A program made the position numbers and the translations under genes. Shown piece by piece: positions 34,478-41,878 of a stretch of 64,000 nt of DNA. Below the pieces are notes generated by a model. The model saw only the letters and a program-made list of their open reading frames with translations. It did not search any database and had not been told where the DNA came from. Every line of letters begins with the position of its first letter. Position 1 is the first letter of the stretch. Source of the DNA: Planctomycetota bacterium (lineage in GTDB: Bacteria > Planctomycetota > J058 > JAJDCP01); contig JAJDCP010000161.1 of the NCBI GenBank assembly GCA_029260765.1, forward strand, positions 25,766 to 89,765, in the 5' to 3' direction.

Positions 34478-34506
34478 TTGCCGAGGGCCTCGGGATGCGC
34501 TAGACT
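34478..34506 (+). promoter_or_regulatory. Divergent sigma70-like promoter of the pseudokinase gene
   Basis: TTGCCG (34478-34483), a 17-base spacer and TAGACT (34501-34506), each matching 4 of 6 consensus bases. It faces away from the ANL-gene promoter. Immediately downstream GAAGACTGC occurs twice (34511-34519 and 34522-34530), spaced by one helical turn, which is suggestive of a protein-binding site at the transcription start. Confidence 0.45.
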
Positions 34507-34581
34507 CCATGAAGACTGCGGGAAGACTGCAAAGCGAGTGCCGCCGCGGTATGGGGCGCCTCTTCCCCTGAAGTCTGCGCA

Positions 34582-34601
34582 CCTGACCTGGCTGGGTCAG
34601 G
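34582..34601. promoter_or_regulatory. Perfect inverted repeat in pseudokinase leader
   Basis: CCTGACC (34582-34588), six bases, GGTCAGG (34595-34601). The 7-bp arms are perfect. It lies 39 bases before the TTG start of the kinase-like gene, inside the predicted leader, so it may be an operator or an RNA hairpin. Confidence 0.4.
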
Positions 34602-34640
34602 CTCATTTACCGCGCTGCCACAGCGTAGTCAGAGGTTACG

Positions 34641-35873
34641 TTGCAGGGTCGTGTCGTCGCCGGCTTTCATGTGCAGTCCCCCCTCGGCACGGGTTGCCTG
34701 GGGAAGGCGTGGTCTGCATACCGGCATCAAGAGAAGCGTTGGTTTGTGCTGAAGTTCCCGCGCTGGAAGCAGGTGGCTTCGGCGATCAAGGGTGCGTACC
34801 ACCACCAGCTGCGCATGGGGCATCCGCAGATCCTCGACTGTGCGGGAGCCGGGCGGGACAAGCACACGGGCGGCTCCATGGTCGCCTTCCCGTTCATCAG
34901 TCGCAGTCTTTATACGATCATCAAGAAGAAGAAACGTCTGCCGGCCGCCACGGCCACGCAGACGCTCATGGTGCTGCTCAAGATCCTCAGCTTTGTGGAG
35001 AAGAAGGGCTTCGCGCACGGGCTGCTGACGCCGAACAACCTTCTCATCGACAAGAAGGGCAAGCTCGTCCTCACCGACTTCAGTGTGGGGGAGATCGTGC
35101 GCGAGCTGGACATGGCTGCGTTCCTCAACCATGTCCAGCGTCGGCCCGAGAACGGGTGCCCGGAGCCGTTGCATTTTCTCTCGCCGCACCGCCGGTTGGG
35201 CTGTCCGGCAGCTATCGAAGAAGACCTCTTTTCTTGCGGTCGGCTCTTCTACTACATGCTGACGGGCGAAGCGAATCTCGATGTGTCGCTCGGTCTGGGA
35301 ATGCACCCGAACGTTCCCGTCGAGCTGGCGCGGGCGATCTTGAAACTGACCGATCCGCACCAGGGCCTCACCAGCGTTGCCCAGGCCTGGCAGATCTTCG
35401 CGACCATCGACCTGAAGAATTTGACGCCCTATGCGCCCGATGCGCACCCCAAAGTGGGCAGCCGGCGGACACGGCGCAGGGGCGAAGAGGGGCGTGTGCG
35501 CATGAAGCCTCTGCGCAGCAAGCGTTCCCCGACGCGCATTCCTACTCCCAAGCGTGTCCTGGAGAGGCCGGCGGCGGCTTCGCCTGCGGCTCGCAAGCAG
35601 AGCGAAGGGCCCGAAGACGAGCAATCCGGCCATGGCTGGCCCACCGTCAGCCCTGGAACCAGCAGTGGCATGGCGTGGGGCGGAGATCCGGCAGGTTCCG
35701 ATGCTTTCCCCGGCACCAAGAAGATCGAGACCGATCGGTTGGCGAAGGAATCCAAGCCGAAGCCTCCCATCAAGAAGGCCCCGGCTCCCACACCGCGGAA
35801 GAAGCAGGGATACGGTGGGGGCGGCCAGTGGGGAACCAGCCTGCCACCGACCTGGGGCGAATCTGACGACTGA
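34641..35873 (+). CDS. T6SS-linked protein pseudokinase
   Basis: A 410-aa Hanks-type kinase homologue. Residues 1-265 are kinase-like: glycine loop LGTGCLGKAW (15-24), the ATP-anchoring Lys38 in FVLKF, and D146-F-S in the place of DFG. The catalytic loop reads H126-G-L128-L-T130-P-N-N133 where active kinases have H-R-D-L-K-P-x-N, so the catalytic Asp and Lys are both lost while the metal-binding Asn remains. Residues 270-410 are a basic, Pro/Lys-rich disordered tail ending in an acidic tip; no membrane helix. In other T6SS loci PpkA-type kinases control assembly post-translationally. Here a binding-only switch is more likely. The TTG start is supported by AGAGG ahead of it. Confidence 0.8.
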   Translation: MQGRVVAGFHVQSPLGTGCLGKAWSAYRHQEKRWFVLKFPRWKQVASAIKGAYHHQLRMGHPQILDCAGAGRDKHTGGSMVAFPFISRSLYTIIKKKKRLPAATATQTLMVLLKILSFVEKKGFAHGLLTPNNLLIDKKGKLVLTDFSVGEIVRELDMAAFLNHVQRRPENGCPEPLHFLSPHRRLGCPAAIEEDLFSCGRLFYYMLTGEANLDVSLGLGMHPNVPVELARAILKLTDPHQGLTSVAQAWQIFATIDLKNLTPYAPDAHPKVGSRRTRRRGEEGRVRMKPLRSKRSPTRIPTPKRVLERPAAASPAARKQSEGPEDEQSGHGWPTVSPGTSSGMAWGGDPAGSDAFPGTKKIETDRLAKESKPKPPIKKAPAPTPRKKQGYGGGGQWGTSLPPTWGESDD

Positions 35874-35876
35874 GAA

Positions 35877-36245
35877 TCAGCGGTGCTGGTCGACCAGGAT
35901 GGTGTTGCCGTCTGGGTCCTGCAGCATGAAGTGGGCCGGTCCCGCCTCTTTCTCGGCGGTGTTCGAGCCACTGGGCTCCAGGCCGTCTGCGCGCAGTTGT
36001 TTCTCGATCTGGCGGATGTCGGTGAAGCTCTCGGTCGGCTTGCCGTGCTGATTCCAGCCGGGATTGAAGGTCATGATGTTCTGTTCGAACATGCCCTGGA
36101 ACAGGCCGATGACCCGCTCCCCATTGTGAAGGATCTGCCAATTCTCGCCGCCCTGCGTGGGCTCGAAGCCCAACTTCTTGTAAAAGGCAAGGCTGATCTG
36201 CAGGTCTTTGACGGCCAGACTGATTGAGAAAGCGCCGAGGTCCAT
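35877..36245 (-). CDS. VOC-family (glyoxalase/bleomycin-resistance fold) protein
   Basis: A 122-aa single VOC module. It opens with MDLGAFSISLAVKDLQISLAFYKKLGFEP, the classic first half, and ends with FMLQDPDGNTILVDQH, the classic last strand with 'D-P-D-G-N-x-I'. VOC proteins are small metalloenzymes or binding proteins, often dimeric; the substrate here is unknown. The ATG at 36245 follows GGAGG with 8-base spacing, and the 13-residue upstream extension is not used. It is convergent with the pseudokinase gene (3-base gap) and divergent from the crotonase gene. Confidence 0.85.
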   Translation of the reverse strand: MDLGAFSISLAVKDLQISLAFYKKLGFEPTQGGENWQILHNGERVIGLFQGMFEQNIMTFNPGWNQHGKPTESFTDIRQIEKQLRADGLEPSGSNTAEKEAGPAHFMLQDPDGNTILVDQHR

Positions 36246-36418
36246 GCTGAATCCTCCAGTGACTCGGGGTTGCGGCCCAGGCAAGCAAACCCGCGTCGGA
36301 GTGGTTGCGCCAGGAAAAAACCTGACGACTGTCTGGAGTTCGGTGGAGCGGCTTCGGCGCCAGGTGATTTTCGGCTCCGGGTGGTAGACTCGTTCCTTTC
36401 ACTTGCAGGAGCCCTGTT

Positions 36419-37201
36419 ATGTCCGAAGCCAGTTTCTCGACCGAGATCCGCGACCATGTTTTTCTGATGGCTATCCAACGCCCGCAGAAGCGCAACGCAT
36501 TCAACCTGCAGCTGCTACGCGAGTTGGCCGAGGCGTTCACTGCCTATGAGGACAACGACGCGCTCTGGTGCGCGGTCCTCTACGCCGAGGGGGACCACTT
36601 CACCTCGGGCCTGGATCTGGCTGAGGTCGGTCCCGCCATGGCCCGGGGCGAGGAGATTCTGCCATCGGAGTGCGTGGACCCGCTGGGCTTGCGTGGGCGG
36701 ATACGCAGCAAGCCGCTCGTGATCGCCGTCCAGGGCTGGTGTCTTACGATTGGCGTCGAGCTGTGCCTGGCGGCGGACATCCGGGTCGCCGCCGACAACA
36801 CCCGCTTTGCGCAGATGGAAGTCCAACGCGGCATCATGCCCTTCGGCGGAGCGACCCTGCGCTTTCCGGCCGTGAGCGGCTGGGGAAACGCGATGCGCTA
36901 TCTGCTGACGGGTGAAGAGTTTTCGGCGCAGGAGGCGCTGCGTATCGGCCTGGTGCAAGAGGTGGTTCCGGCGGGGACGCAGCTGGAGCGCGCCTTGCAG
37001 CTTGCGAGCAAAGTCGCGGCCTGCGCGCCGCTGGCGGTACAGGCAAGTCTGCAGAGTGCGCGCTTGGCGTTACGGGGCGGGAAGGAAGAGGTGGTCGCCG
37101 ACTTCCACGCGCGTACCCATGCGCTGATGGCCAGCGAGGATGCGATGGAGGGCATGATGTCCTTTGTGCAGCGGCGTGAGGCCCAGTTCAAGGGGAAGTA
37201 G
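36419..37201 (+). CDS. Crotonase-fold enoyl-CoA hydratase/isomerase family protein
   Basis: A 260-aa crotonase. It has the oxyanion-hole segment HFTSGLDLAEV, the second oxyanion Gly in QGWCLTIGVELCLAADIRVA, and FAQMEVQRGIMPFGGA with the first catalytic-position Glu kept. The position of the second hydratase Glu (in the helix before LLTG) is Arg in NAMRYLLTG, so a plain hydratase reaction is less likely than an isomerase or other crotonase chemistry. An AGGAG site precedes the ATG. It lies between T6SS-linked genes but looks metabolic, and it ends 16 bases from the convergent VgrG-M23 gene. Confidence 0.85.
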   Translation: MSEASFSTEIRDHVFLMAIQRPQKRNAFNLQLLRELAEAFTAYEDNDALWCAVLYAEGDHFTSGLDLAEVGPAMARGEEILPSECVDPLGLRGRIRSKPLVIAVQGWCLTIGVELCLAADIRVAADNTRFAQMEVQRGIMPFGGATLRFPAVSGWGNAMRYLLTGEEFSAQEALRIGLVQEVVPAGTQLERALQLASKVAACAPLAVQASLQSARLALRGGKEEVVADFHARTHALMASEDAMEGMMSFVQRREAQFKGK

Positions 37202-37217
37202 CCGCCTGAGGGCCGTG

Positions 37218-39278
37218 TCAGGAGCTGCGCTTGGCGATCTGGATGCCCTGCTGCTGCAGCCAGACCGCTGGCTCGACGCGCAGATCCGTGCGCTCTTCAT
37301 ACCCCGAGCCATAACGACGACCGATCTGTGCTTCGGGAATGTTGCTCGGCAGACGTTGGATGCTGAAGTGCAGATGCACGCCCATTCCAGGGCGCACACG
37401 GCCCGCCGATCCACTGGGGCCCTGTTTGGTGTTGCCCATGGCACCGATCTGTTGCCCGCCGCGCACCTGGGCGCCGTTCTCGACGCTGCGGCTGTCGAGG
37501 TGGGCGTAGGCGGTGGTGACGCTGGCGCTGGCGTGTTTGATGATCACGAGGTTGCCGTAGCCGGTCTTCAAGCCTGAGAAGATCACCTGGCCATCGAGCG
37601 CCGCATACACCGGGGTCCCGCGTGGGCCCGGGATGTCCTGCGCGGCATGGATGCGTCCTGGGTAGCGGGCCCCGCGTGAAACGAAGCCGCGTCCCCGCCG
37701 TCCGACCTCGACGATCGCTTCGGCCTTGCCGGGCGTCCCGCTGGTGGGCGGAGTGTCCGCGGAGGGAGCGCCGTCTTTGGCCGCGCCTGCGCCGCCATCG
37801 GCACCCGCGGCACCGGCCGCACCCGCGGCACCGGCCGTGCCGGCCGCCGCACCGCCGGAGGGAGCACCGCCAGAAGGAGCGCCGCCGGAGGGAGCACCGC
37901 CGGAGGGAGCACCGCCGGAGGGCGCACCGCCGGAGGGCGCGCCGCCGGAGGGCGCGCCGCCGGAAGGAGCGCCGCCGGAAGGAGCGCCGCCAGAGGGCGC
38001 GCCGCCAGAGGGCGCGCCGCCGGAGGGAGCGCCGCCGGAGGGAGCGCCGCCAGAAGGAGCGCCGCCGGAGGGAGCGCCGCCGGAGGGCGCGCCGCCGGAG
38101 GGAGCGCCGCCGGAGGGCGCGCCGCCGGAGGGAGCGCCGCCGGAGGGAGCGCCGCCGGACGGACTGCCTCCGGCCTGCTTCTTTTTCTTTCCTCCGGCAC
38201 CCTTGAGCAGCTGTCTCGAGGCGTCCTTCGACTGCTTGCCGACTGCCGTACCCGTGGTCGCCCCCATACCCTTCATCACCTGGTCGGCGGTCTTCTTCCC
38301 CTTCCCTCCGGCAGCCTCCATGCCCATCATCGGCGCCGCACCGGCCAGACCAGCCCCCCCCAGCGCGGCCCCCAGAGTCTGCAGGATCGCGTCCAGCGTC
38401 GACGGAGGAATCACCACGGGCACCCCCGGCATCTGCAGCCCCACAGGCGCTCCCACCAGGTTGCAGACGCCCCCAGCATAGATGTTCGCCACCCCCCCCG
38501 CTTCGCAGCCGAAGCTGCCCGCGCCGGTCACTTCGCCCTTCGAGCCTTGCACGTTCAACGCGGCCCCGGCCTTGACCCCGACCACACCGCCCGCCTTCAT
38601 CTCAAGGTTGGCGCGCGCGTCGAAGGTCGTGGTTCCGCCCGACTTGATCACCACTACGTTGTGAGAGCCCAGGGTGGCGTCTCCGAGCACCTGAACGACG
38701 ACCTCCTTGGCCGACAAGCTCATGCTCCCCGCGGGGCAATTGAGCAGATTGTTGCCGTCCGCGTTGCTGATCTTGACCTTCTTTTCCTCTGTGATCAGGT
38801 CAAAGCGGTGCTTTCCCGTCTTGTCCGATACGGTCAGGCCGCTGTTGTCGTCGAAGACGATCATGTGCCCGGACCGCGAGCGGATGTACTTCTTGTCGTT
38901 CTTGCCATCGGCGTTGAACGCGCCGGTGTGCGTATCTGCGTGGGCAGGATCATCGACGCACTGCGGACAGAACACATCGTAGAGCGAGGGCGGCTTGTCC
39001 TTATCGTTCCAGAGAACGCCGAGCACGAAGGGCCGGGTCACGTCACCGTGTTCGAAACCGACCAGGCACTCATCGCCGACTTCCGGAAGAAACCAGAAGC
39101 CCCGACCTTTGCCCGCCATCGGCTGGATGACCCGAGCCCAGTTGCTCTCGACGCCATCGCCCAACCAGGGCAACAACAGCTTGACGCGACCCTGTCCTTC
39201 ATCGTCCTGGTTGTTGGACACCAGACCAATGGCGAGGCCACGGATACGCATCAGTGTGCGGTCACTGGCGGTTTTCAA
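37218..39278 (-). CDS. Hub-less VgrG spike with GGAPS-repeat linker and M23 endopeptidase domain
   Basis: A 686-aa protein. Residues about 12-100 are the gp5/VgrG OB fold (GRVKLLLPWLGDG, then FWFLPEVGDECLVGFEHGD and PFVLGVLWN). About 130-290 are a beta-helix. Next come a Gly/Lys-rich spacer and about 20 tandem Gly-Gly-Ala-Pro-Ser units. The C-terminal 145 residues are an M23/LytM peptidase with all expected residues: H544 and D548 (HAAQD), H593 (AYAHLD), and H635-x-H637 (HLHF). There is no gp27 hub. It would cut peptidoglycan cross-links of a target cell. A TTG start at 39278 follows GGGAG. No obvious immunity gene lies beside it. Confidence 0.88.
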   Translation of the reverse strand: MKTASDRTLMRIRGLAIGLVSNNQDDEGQGRVKLLLPWLGDGVESNWARVIQPMAGKGRGFWFLPEVGDECLVGFEHGDVTRPFVLGVLWNDKDKPPSLYDVFCPQCVDDPAHADTHTGAFNADGKNDKKYIRSRSGHMIVFDDNSGLTVSDKTGKHRFDLITEEKKVKISNADGNNLLNCPAGSMSLSAKEVVVQVLGDATLGSHNVVVIKSGGTTTFDARANLEMKAGGVVGVKAGAALNVQGSKGEVTGAGSFGCEAGGVANIYAGGVCNLVGAPVGLQMPGVPVVIPPSTLDAILQTLGAALGGAGLAGAAPMMGMEAAGGKGKKTADQVMKGMGATTGTAVGKQSKDASRQLLKGAGGKKKKQAGGSPSGGAPSGGAPSGGAPSGGAPSGGAPSGGAPSGGAPSGGAPSGGAPSGGAPSGGAPSGGAPSGGAPSGGAPSGGAPSGGAPSGGAPSGGAPSGGAPSGGAPSGGAAAGTAGAAGAAGAAGADGGAGAAKDGAPSADTPPTSGTPGKAEAIVEVGRRGRGFVSRGARYPGRIHAAQDIPGPRGTPVYAALDGQVIFSGLKTGYGNLVIIKHASASVTTAYAHLDSRSVENGAQVRGGQQIGAMGNTKQGPSGSAGRVRPGMGVHLHFSIQRLPSNIPEAQIGRRYGSGYEERTDLRVEPAVWLQQQGIQIAKRSS
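37861..38160. repeat. Twenty tandem 15-bp units encoding Gly-Gly-Ala-Pro-Ser
   Basis: A 15-base unit (plus strand GGAGC-CCGCCGGAG with synonymous changes) repeats without a break from 37861 to 38160, with degenerate units on both sides. It codes the flexible linker between the beta-helix and peptidase in the VgrG-M23 protein. Variation between units is almost all third-base (AGC/GGC, GCA/GCG), so the protein repeat is conserved. Copy number probably varies by slippage. Confidence 0.9.
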
Positions 39279-39394
39279 GGTGGAGACTCCCTCGCTGGGA
39301 TCAGCACTTCTATTGTAGTCGCTGAACAGCGTTTGCGCATTCTTGTTGCCCCGGGGAAGGAGCCGCGTTCCCTGCGGTGCCCGGCCACCCGGAT

Positions 39395-39423
39395 TTGACG
39401 TTCTTCTGTGCTCAAGTCACAAT
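39395..39423 (+). promoter_or_regulatory. Sigma70-like promoter of the thioredoxin-like lipoprotein gene
   Basis: TTGACG (39395-39400), a 17-base spacer and CACAAT (39418-39423); 5 of 6 and 4 of 6 matches. On the opposite strand TACAAT at 39317-39312, preceded by the small palindrome CGCTG-AA-CAGCG (39320-39331), may be the -10 region and operator of the VgrG-M23 gene; no good -35 is seen for it. Confidence 0.45.
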
Positions 39424-39455
39424 ACCGTAACTTGATAGGGCTCAGGAGCAAGATG

Positions 39456-40304
39456 ATGCGGCGATGGATTCTCTGGGGGCTCACGCTCTCGTGGCTGGCC
39501 GGGTGTGCCGGCGTGCAGCAAGATGTTGCCAGTGCGAAGTTGCAGCGAGATCTGCGCAACCGACTCGAACAGCAGAACGACCTGCTGCAGCTGACCGACG
39601 GGCGGCTTCAAGCGCTGGCTACCCTGGTTGAGGAGATGCAGTGGCGGCTCGAGTCCGTCAACGCGCCCGCACCCAGTGTGCTGCCGACGCGCCTGCAGCT
39701 GCCCGACGAGCCGGAGCCCGAGCCGGCCCCGGAATGGTCTTCAGGAGAGCTGAAGCTGGCAGAGACTCTCGAAGAGCGCATGGTGAGTGCCGAACCAGCG
39801 ACGTTGCCAGCCAGTGAGTTGTCGATGTCCTGGCTGGGGCGCCGCTTGCCCGTGAACCGCTTCTTGTCCTCGGATGGGAGTGTGCTCGATCTGGCTTCGT
39901 ACCAAGGCAGCAAGAGAGTGGTCCTGGTCGTGCTGCGCGGCTTCTCGGGCCAGATCTGCCTGAACTGTTCCGTGCAGACCCGGGCACTGGCGCGCTCGAT
40001 CGAAGAGTTCAGCAGCCGAGACACGCAGGTGCTGCTGGTCTACCCGGGCGAGGCTCGCTCGGTGCCGCAATTCCTGGACGCGGTCTCCGACCTGGGACCG
40101 GACTTCGTGTTGCCCTTCCCTGTCTTGCTCGACCTCGACTTCACCTTCGTGCGCAGCGCGCGCCTCGAAGGGGAACTGGCCAAGCCGAGCTCGTTCATCC
40201 TCGACAGCTCTGGCGTGGTGCGCTACGCGTACATCGGCAAGAACCTCTCCGACCGCCCGTCGCTCAACGACTTGTTGTTGGCTCTCGATGGGATCGCTGA
40301 GTAG
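39456..40304 (+). CDS. Thioredoxin-like (AhpC/TSA-type) lipoprotein
   Basis: A 282-aa lipoprotein with signal peptide and lipobox LAGC (lipidated Cys17). Residues 25-65 are a coiled coil, 75-120 a Pro/Glu-rich linker, and about 125-280 a thioredoxin-fold domain of the AhpC/TSA type. The domain carries C168-x-x-C171 (GFSGQICLNCSVQ) and a characteristic 'QVLLVYPGE' strand and C-terminal 'SSFILDSSGVVRYAYIG'. It is probably a periplasmic thiol oxidoreductase tethered to a membrane. The second of two adjacent ATGs (39456) is used because AGGAG lies 7 bases before it. It is divergent from the VgrG-M23 gene. Confidence 0.82.
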   Translation: MRRWILWGLTLSWLAGCAGVQQDVASAKLQRDLRNRLEQQNDLLQLTDGRLQALATLVEEMQWRLESVNAPAPSVLPTRLQLPDEPEPEPAPEWSSGELKLAETLEERMVSAEPATLPASELSMSWLGRRLPVNRFLSSDGSVLDLASYQGSKRVVLVVLRGFSGQICLNCSVQTRALARSIEEFSSRDTQVLLVYPGEARSVPQFLDAVSDLGPDFVLPFPVLLDLDFTFVRSARLEGELAKPSSFILDSSGVVRYAYIGKNLSDRPSLNDLLLALDGIAE

Positions 40305-40321
40305 CGGGCTTTGGTCTCCGT

Positions 40322-40349
40322 CCGAAGAGGTGCGAGCGCACTCGTTCGG
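40322..40349 (+). terminator. Terminator-like hairpin after the thioredoxin-like gene
   Basis: CCGAAGAGGTGC and GCACTCGTTCGG pair over 10 of 12 positions around GAGC, 18 bases after the stop. No T-tract follows, so intrinsic termination is uncertain. Confidence 0.3.
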
Positions 40350-40801
40350 ATCGGGTGTTCCCTTGGGGAATTCAACGCAAAGGCGCAAAGGCGCAGAACG
40401 TCTGCCGCCGTCGCTTCGCGTATTCCGTAGATCCTCTACGTGGGGACAAAAACCCGGTCTTGAGTAGGTTGGATTCGTTCAGGGATCGAGGTTTCGGTCT
40501 GGCGAGGCCGAGGATGTCGCCACGTCCGCTCTTCAGTGCAGGGCACGAACTCGGGAGTGGTGATGGTCGTTGAGCAACGGCTGGCCAACCGCCGGGCAGT
40601 TCGCCGAAACGAACAGCGGCAAGTTGGCGCTCGCAATGAAGCAGCCATGATCGATCTCCAGGTGTGGCACCCCGGCGGAAACCATGGCAACCGGAGACAA
40701 GTCGCTCACCCATCGGGGGCTGCTGCCCGGCGGCGACTGCGGTGCGAGGTGGGTCTGGTAAAAAGTGTCACCTATGTACCCGGGTCGGACCCAGGAGCTC
40801 A

Positions 40802-40891
40802 GGGATCGGGATCGGGATCCGGTTCGGGTTCGGGATCGGGATCGGGATCGGACTCGGACTCGGACTCGGACTCGGACTCGGACTCGGACTC
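40802..40891. repeat. Hexamer microsatellite (GGGATC / GGACTC)
   Basis: About 90 bases of six-base units. GGGATC and GGTTCG-like units change to six or more copies of GGACTC, and GAGCTC sites flank the tract. It is non-coding and prone to slippage. Confidence 0.8.
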
Positions 40892-40928
40892 CAGAGCTCC
40901 AGACACGGGTTCGATGCTAGCCGTCTTC

Positions 40929-40952
40929 TGTAGCGGCGCTCTGTGAGCGCCG
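40929..40952. repeat. Second copy of TGTAGCGGCG palindromic repeat
   Basis: TGTAG then CGGCGCTC (40934-40941), TGT, GAGCGCCG (40945-40952): the same palindrome as at 25438 with one loop change, again followed by GAAGGCGC. A possible closing half in the other orientation (CGACGCTACAG) is at 41166-41176. Confidence 0.6.
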
Positions 40953-41015
40953 GAAGGCGCTCTGGCGGAGGCCGTAGCCAGAGATTCTGGGTTGGCCATA
41001 CGGATCGATCATCTC

Positions 41016-41170
41016 GTCGGTCATAGCAGCCTGCGGCGTAATTCGAAGAAGGGCTTTTTGGGCCCTTGTAGGGTGCGGGGTTTATCCCCGCCCGTTCGCT
41101 CGGGCGGGGATAAACCCCGCCCCTACCTCGGAAAAATCAGTATCTTTGCCGCAGGCTGCATAGACCGACG
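41016..41170. repeat. Nested inverted-repeat element
   Basis: Outer arms of 23 bases (41016-41038 and 41148-41170) match in inverted orientation except for a TCATAG/TCTATG difference. Between them lies an inner hairpin: 27 bases at 41068-41094 and 26 bases at 41101-41126, complementary except for one extra T, with a six-base loop. Each inner arm is itself a small palindrome (GCGGGG-TTTAT-CCCCGC). This looks like one palindromic element inserted into another. No open frame is inside. Confidence 0.7.
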
Positions 41171-41352
41171 CTACAGGCGGTTCTCAGCAGTTCGAAGGCA
41201 TGGACCAAACCTGCCGGAAGTCTCCGCAGCGAAGCCCCCTGTCTATGTCAGGAGCTCCGGAGCCCGGCGTTTGGCTTGCCCGGGCTAGGAAATCTCGGAA
41301 CCTTGTCGGGATTCCGACGTCCAACTCTCAACACGACCCGGGGAGGTTTCCC

Positions 41353-41871
41353 ATGCGCGCTTGGCTGCTGCTCGTCTGTCTGCTTCCGATACTCTGCCTT
41401 CTCAGCTGTGCGAGCAGCCCGGTGGCCGCTGAGCAGGCGGGTCCCGACTCGCTCCTGAGCCTGAGCCTGCGCGATGTGCAGGGCCTTTTCGGAGGGCAGA
41501 ACTTGTGGCTACGCGCCGATGGGCTGTTGATCGTGCAGAAGGTTGCAACGGGGCAGGTTGAGAAGCGCTTCGAGTTGCAGCTCGAGCCCGAGATTGTGGC
41601 CGTTGTCGAGCGTCTGGTCTTGGTCGATCAACCTGTTGCCAACATCGAGATCCCCGAGCACATGGGGATGCCCGACGAAGCACGCCCGACCCTGGCGTTG
41701 ACCACCCGCTCCGGCCAGGTCGCGGAAGTCGCCAAGTGGGCCAATGACGTGCACGATGGCTTCGACACGATCTACGCGTCCCTGCTGCGGTTGGTGCAGC
41801 GCGCGGTGGATGAGGGCGCGCTGATCCACGAGGGGCCCTTCGACTGGGACTGGCGTCCCGAGGGCTTCTGA
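41353..41871 (+). CDS. Putative lipoprotein, 172 aa
   Basis: An exported protein with a long hydrophobic signal and lipobox LLSC. GGGAGG lies 6 bases before the ATG at 41353. The mature part is a single domain: strands (LWLRADGLLIVQKVATGQVEKRFELQL), then a helix and ALTTRSGQVAEVAKW. I do not recognise a family. It ends 7 bases from a convergent small lipoprotein gene. Confidence 0.75.
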   Translation: MRAWLLLVCLLPILCLLSCASSPVAAEQAGPDSLLSLSLRDVQGLFGGQNLWLRADGLLIVQKVATGQVEKRFELQLEPEIVAVVERLVLVDQPVANIEIPEHMGMPDEARPTLALTTRSGQVAEVAKWANDVHDGFDTIYASLLRLVQRAVDEGALIHEGPFDWDWRPEGF

Positions 41872-41878
41872 GCGGGCG

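Larger units (their letters stand above)
40305..41352. other. Gene-free region of about 1 kb with repeats
   Basis: No convincing gene lies between the thioredoxin-like lipoprotein and the next lipoprotein. The stretch holds a possible terminator hairpin (40322-40349), a direct repeat of CGCAAAGG (around 40375-40396), a hexamer tract (40802-40891), a palindromic repeat (40929-40952) and a nested inverted-repeat element (41016-41170). Short open frames here lack ribosome sites and their products are low-complexity. Confidence 0.6.

Noticed and set aside
34205..35866. 553-codon plus-strand frame spanning the divergent promoters and the pseudokinase
   Set aside because: It crosses the ANL gene, the promoter region and the pseudokinase in another frame, and the pseudokinase frame has clear kinase motifs.
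37861..38160. CRISPR-like array
   Set aside because: Units are 15 bp, contiguous and in frame with a coding sequence; there are no spacers.
37726..38481. Plus-strand Pro-Glu-Gly-Ala-Pro repeat protein
   Set aside because: Shadow of the 15-bp repeat in the VgrG-M23 gene on the minus strand; no ribosome site and no unique domain.
40305..41352. Small genes in the gene-free kilobase
   Set aside because: Open frames of 60-140 codons exist but are repeats or Arg/Ser-rich, with no ribosome site or family signal.
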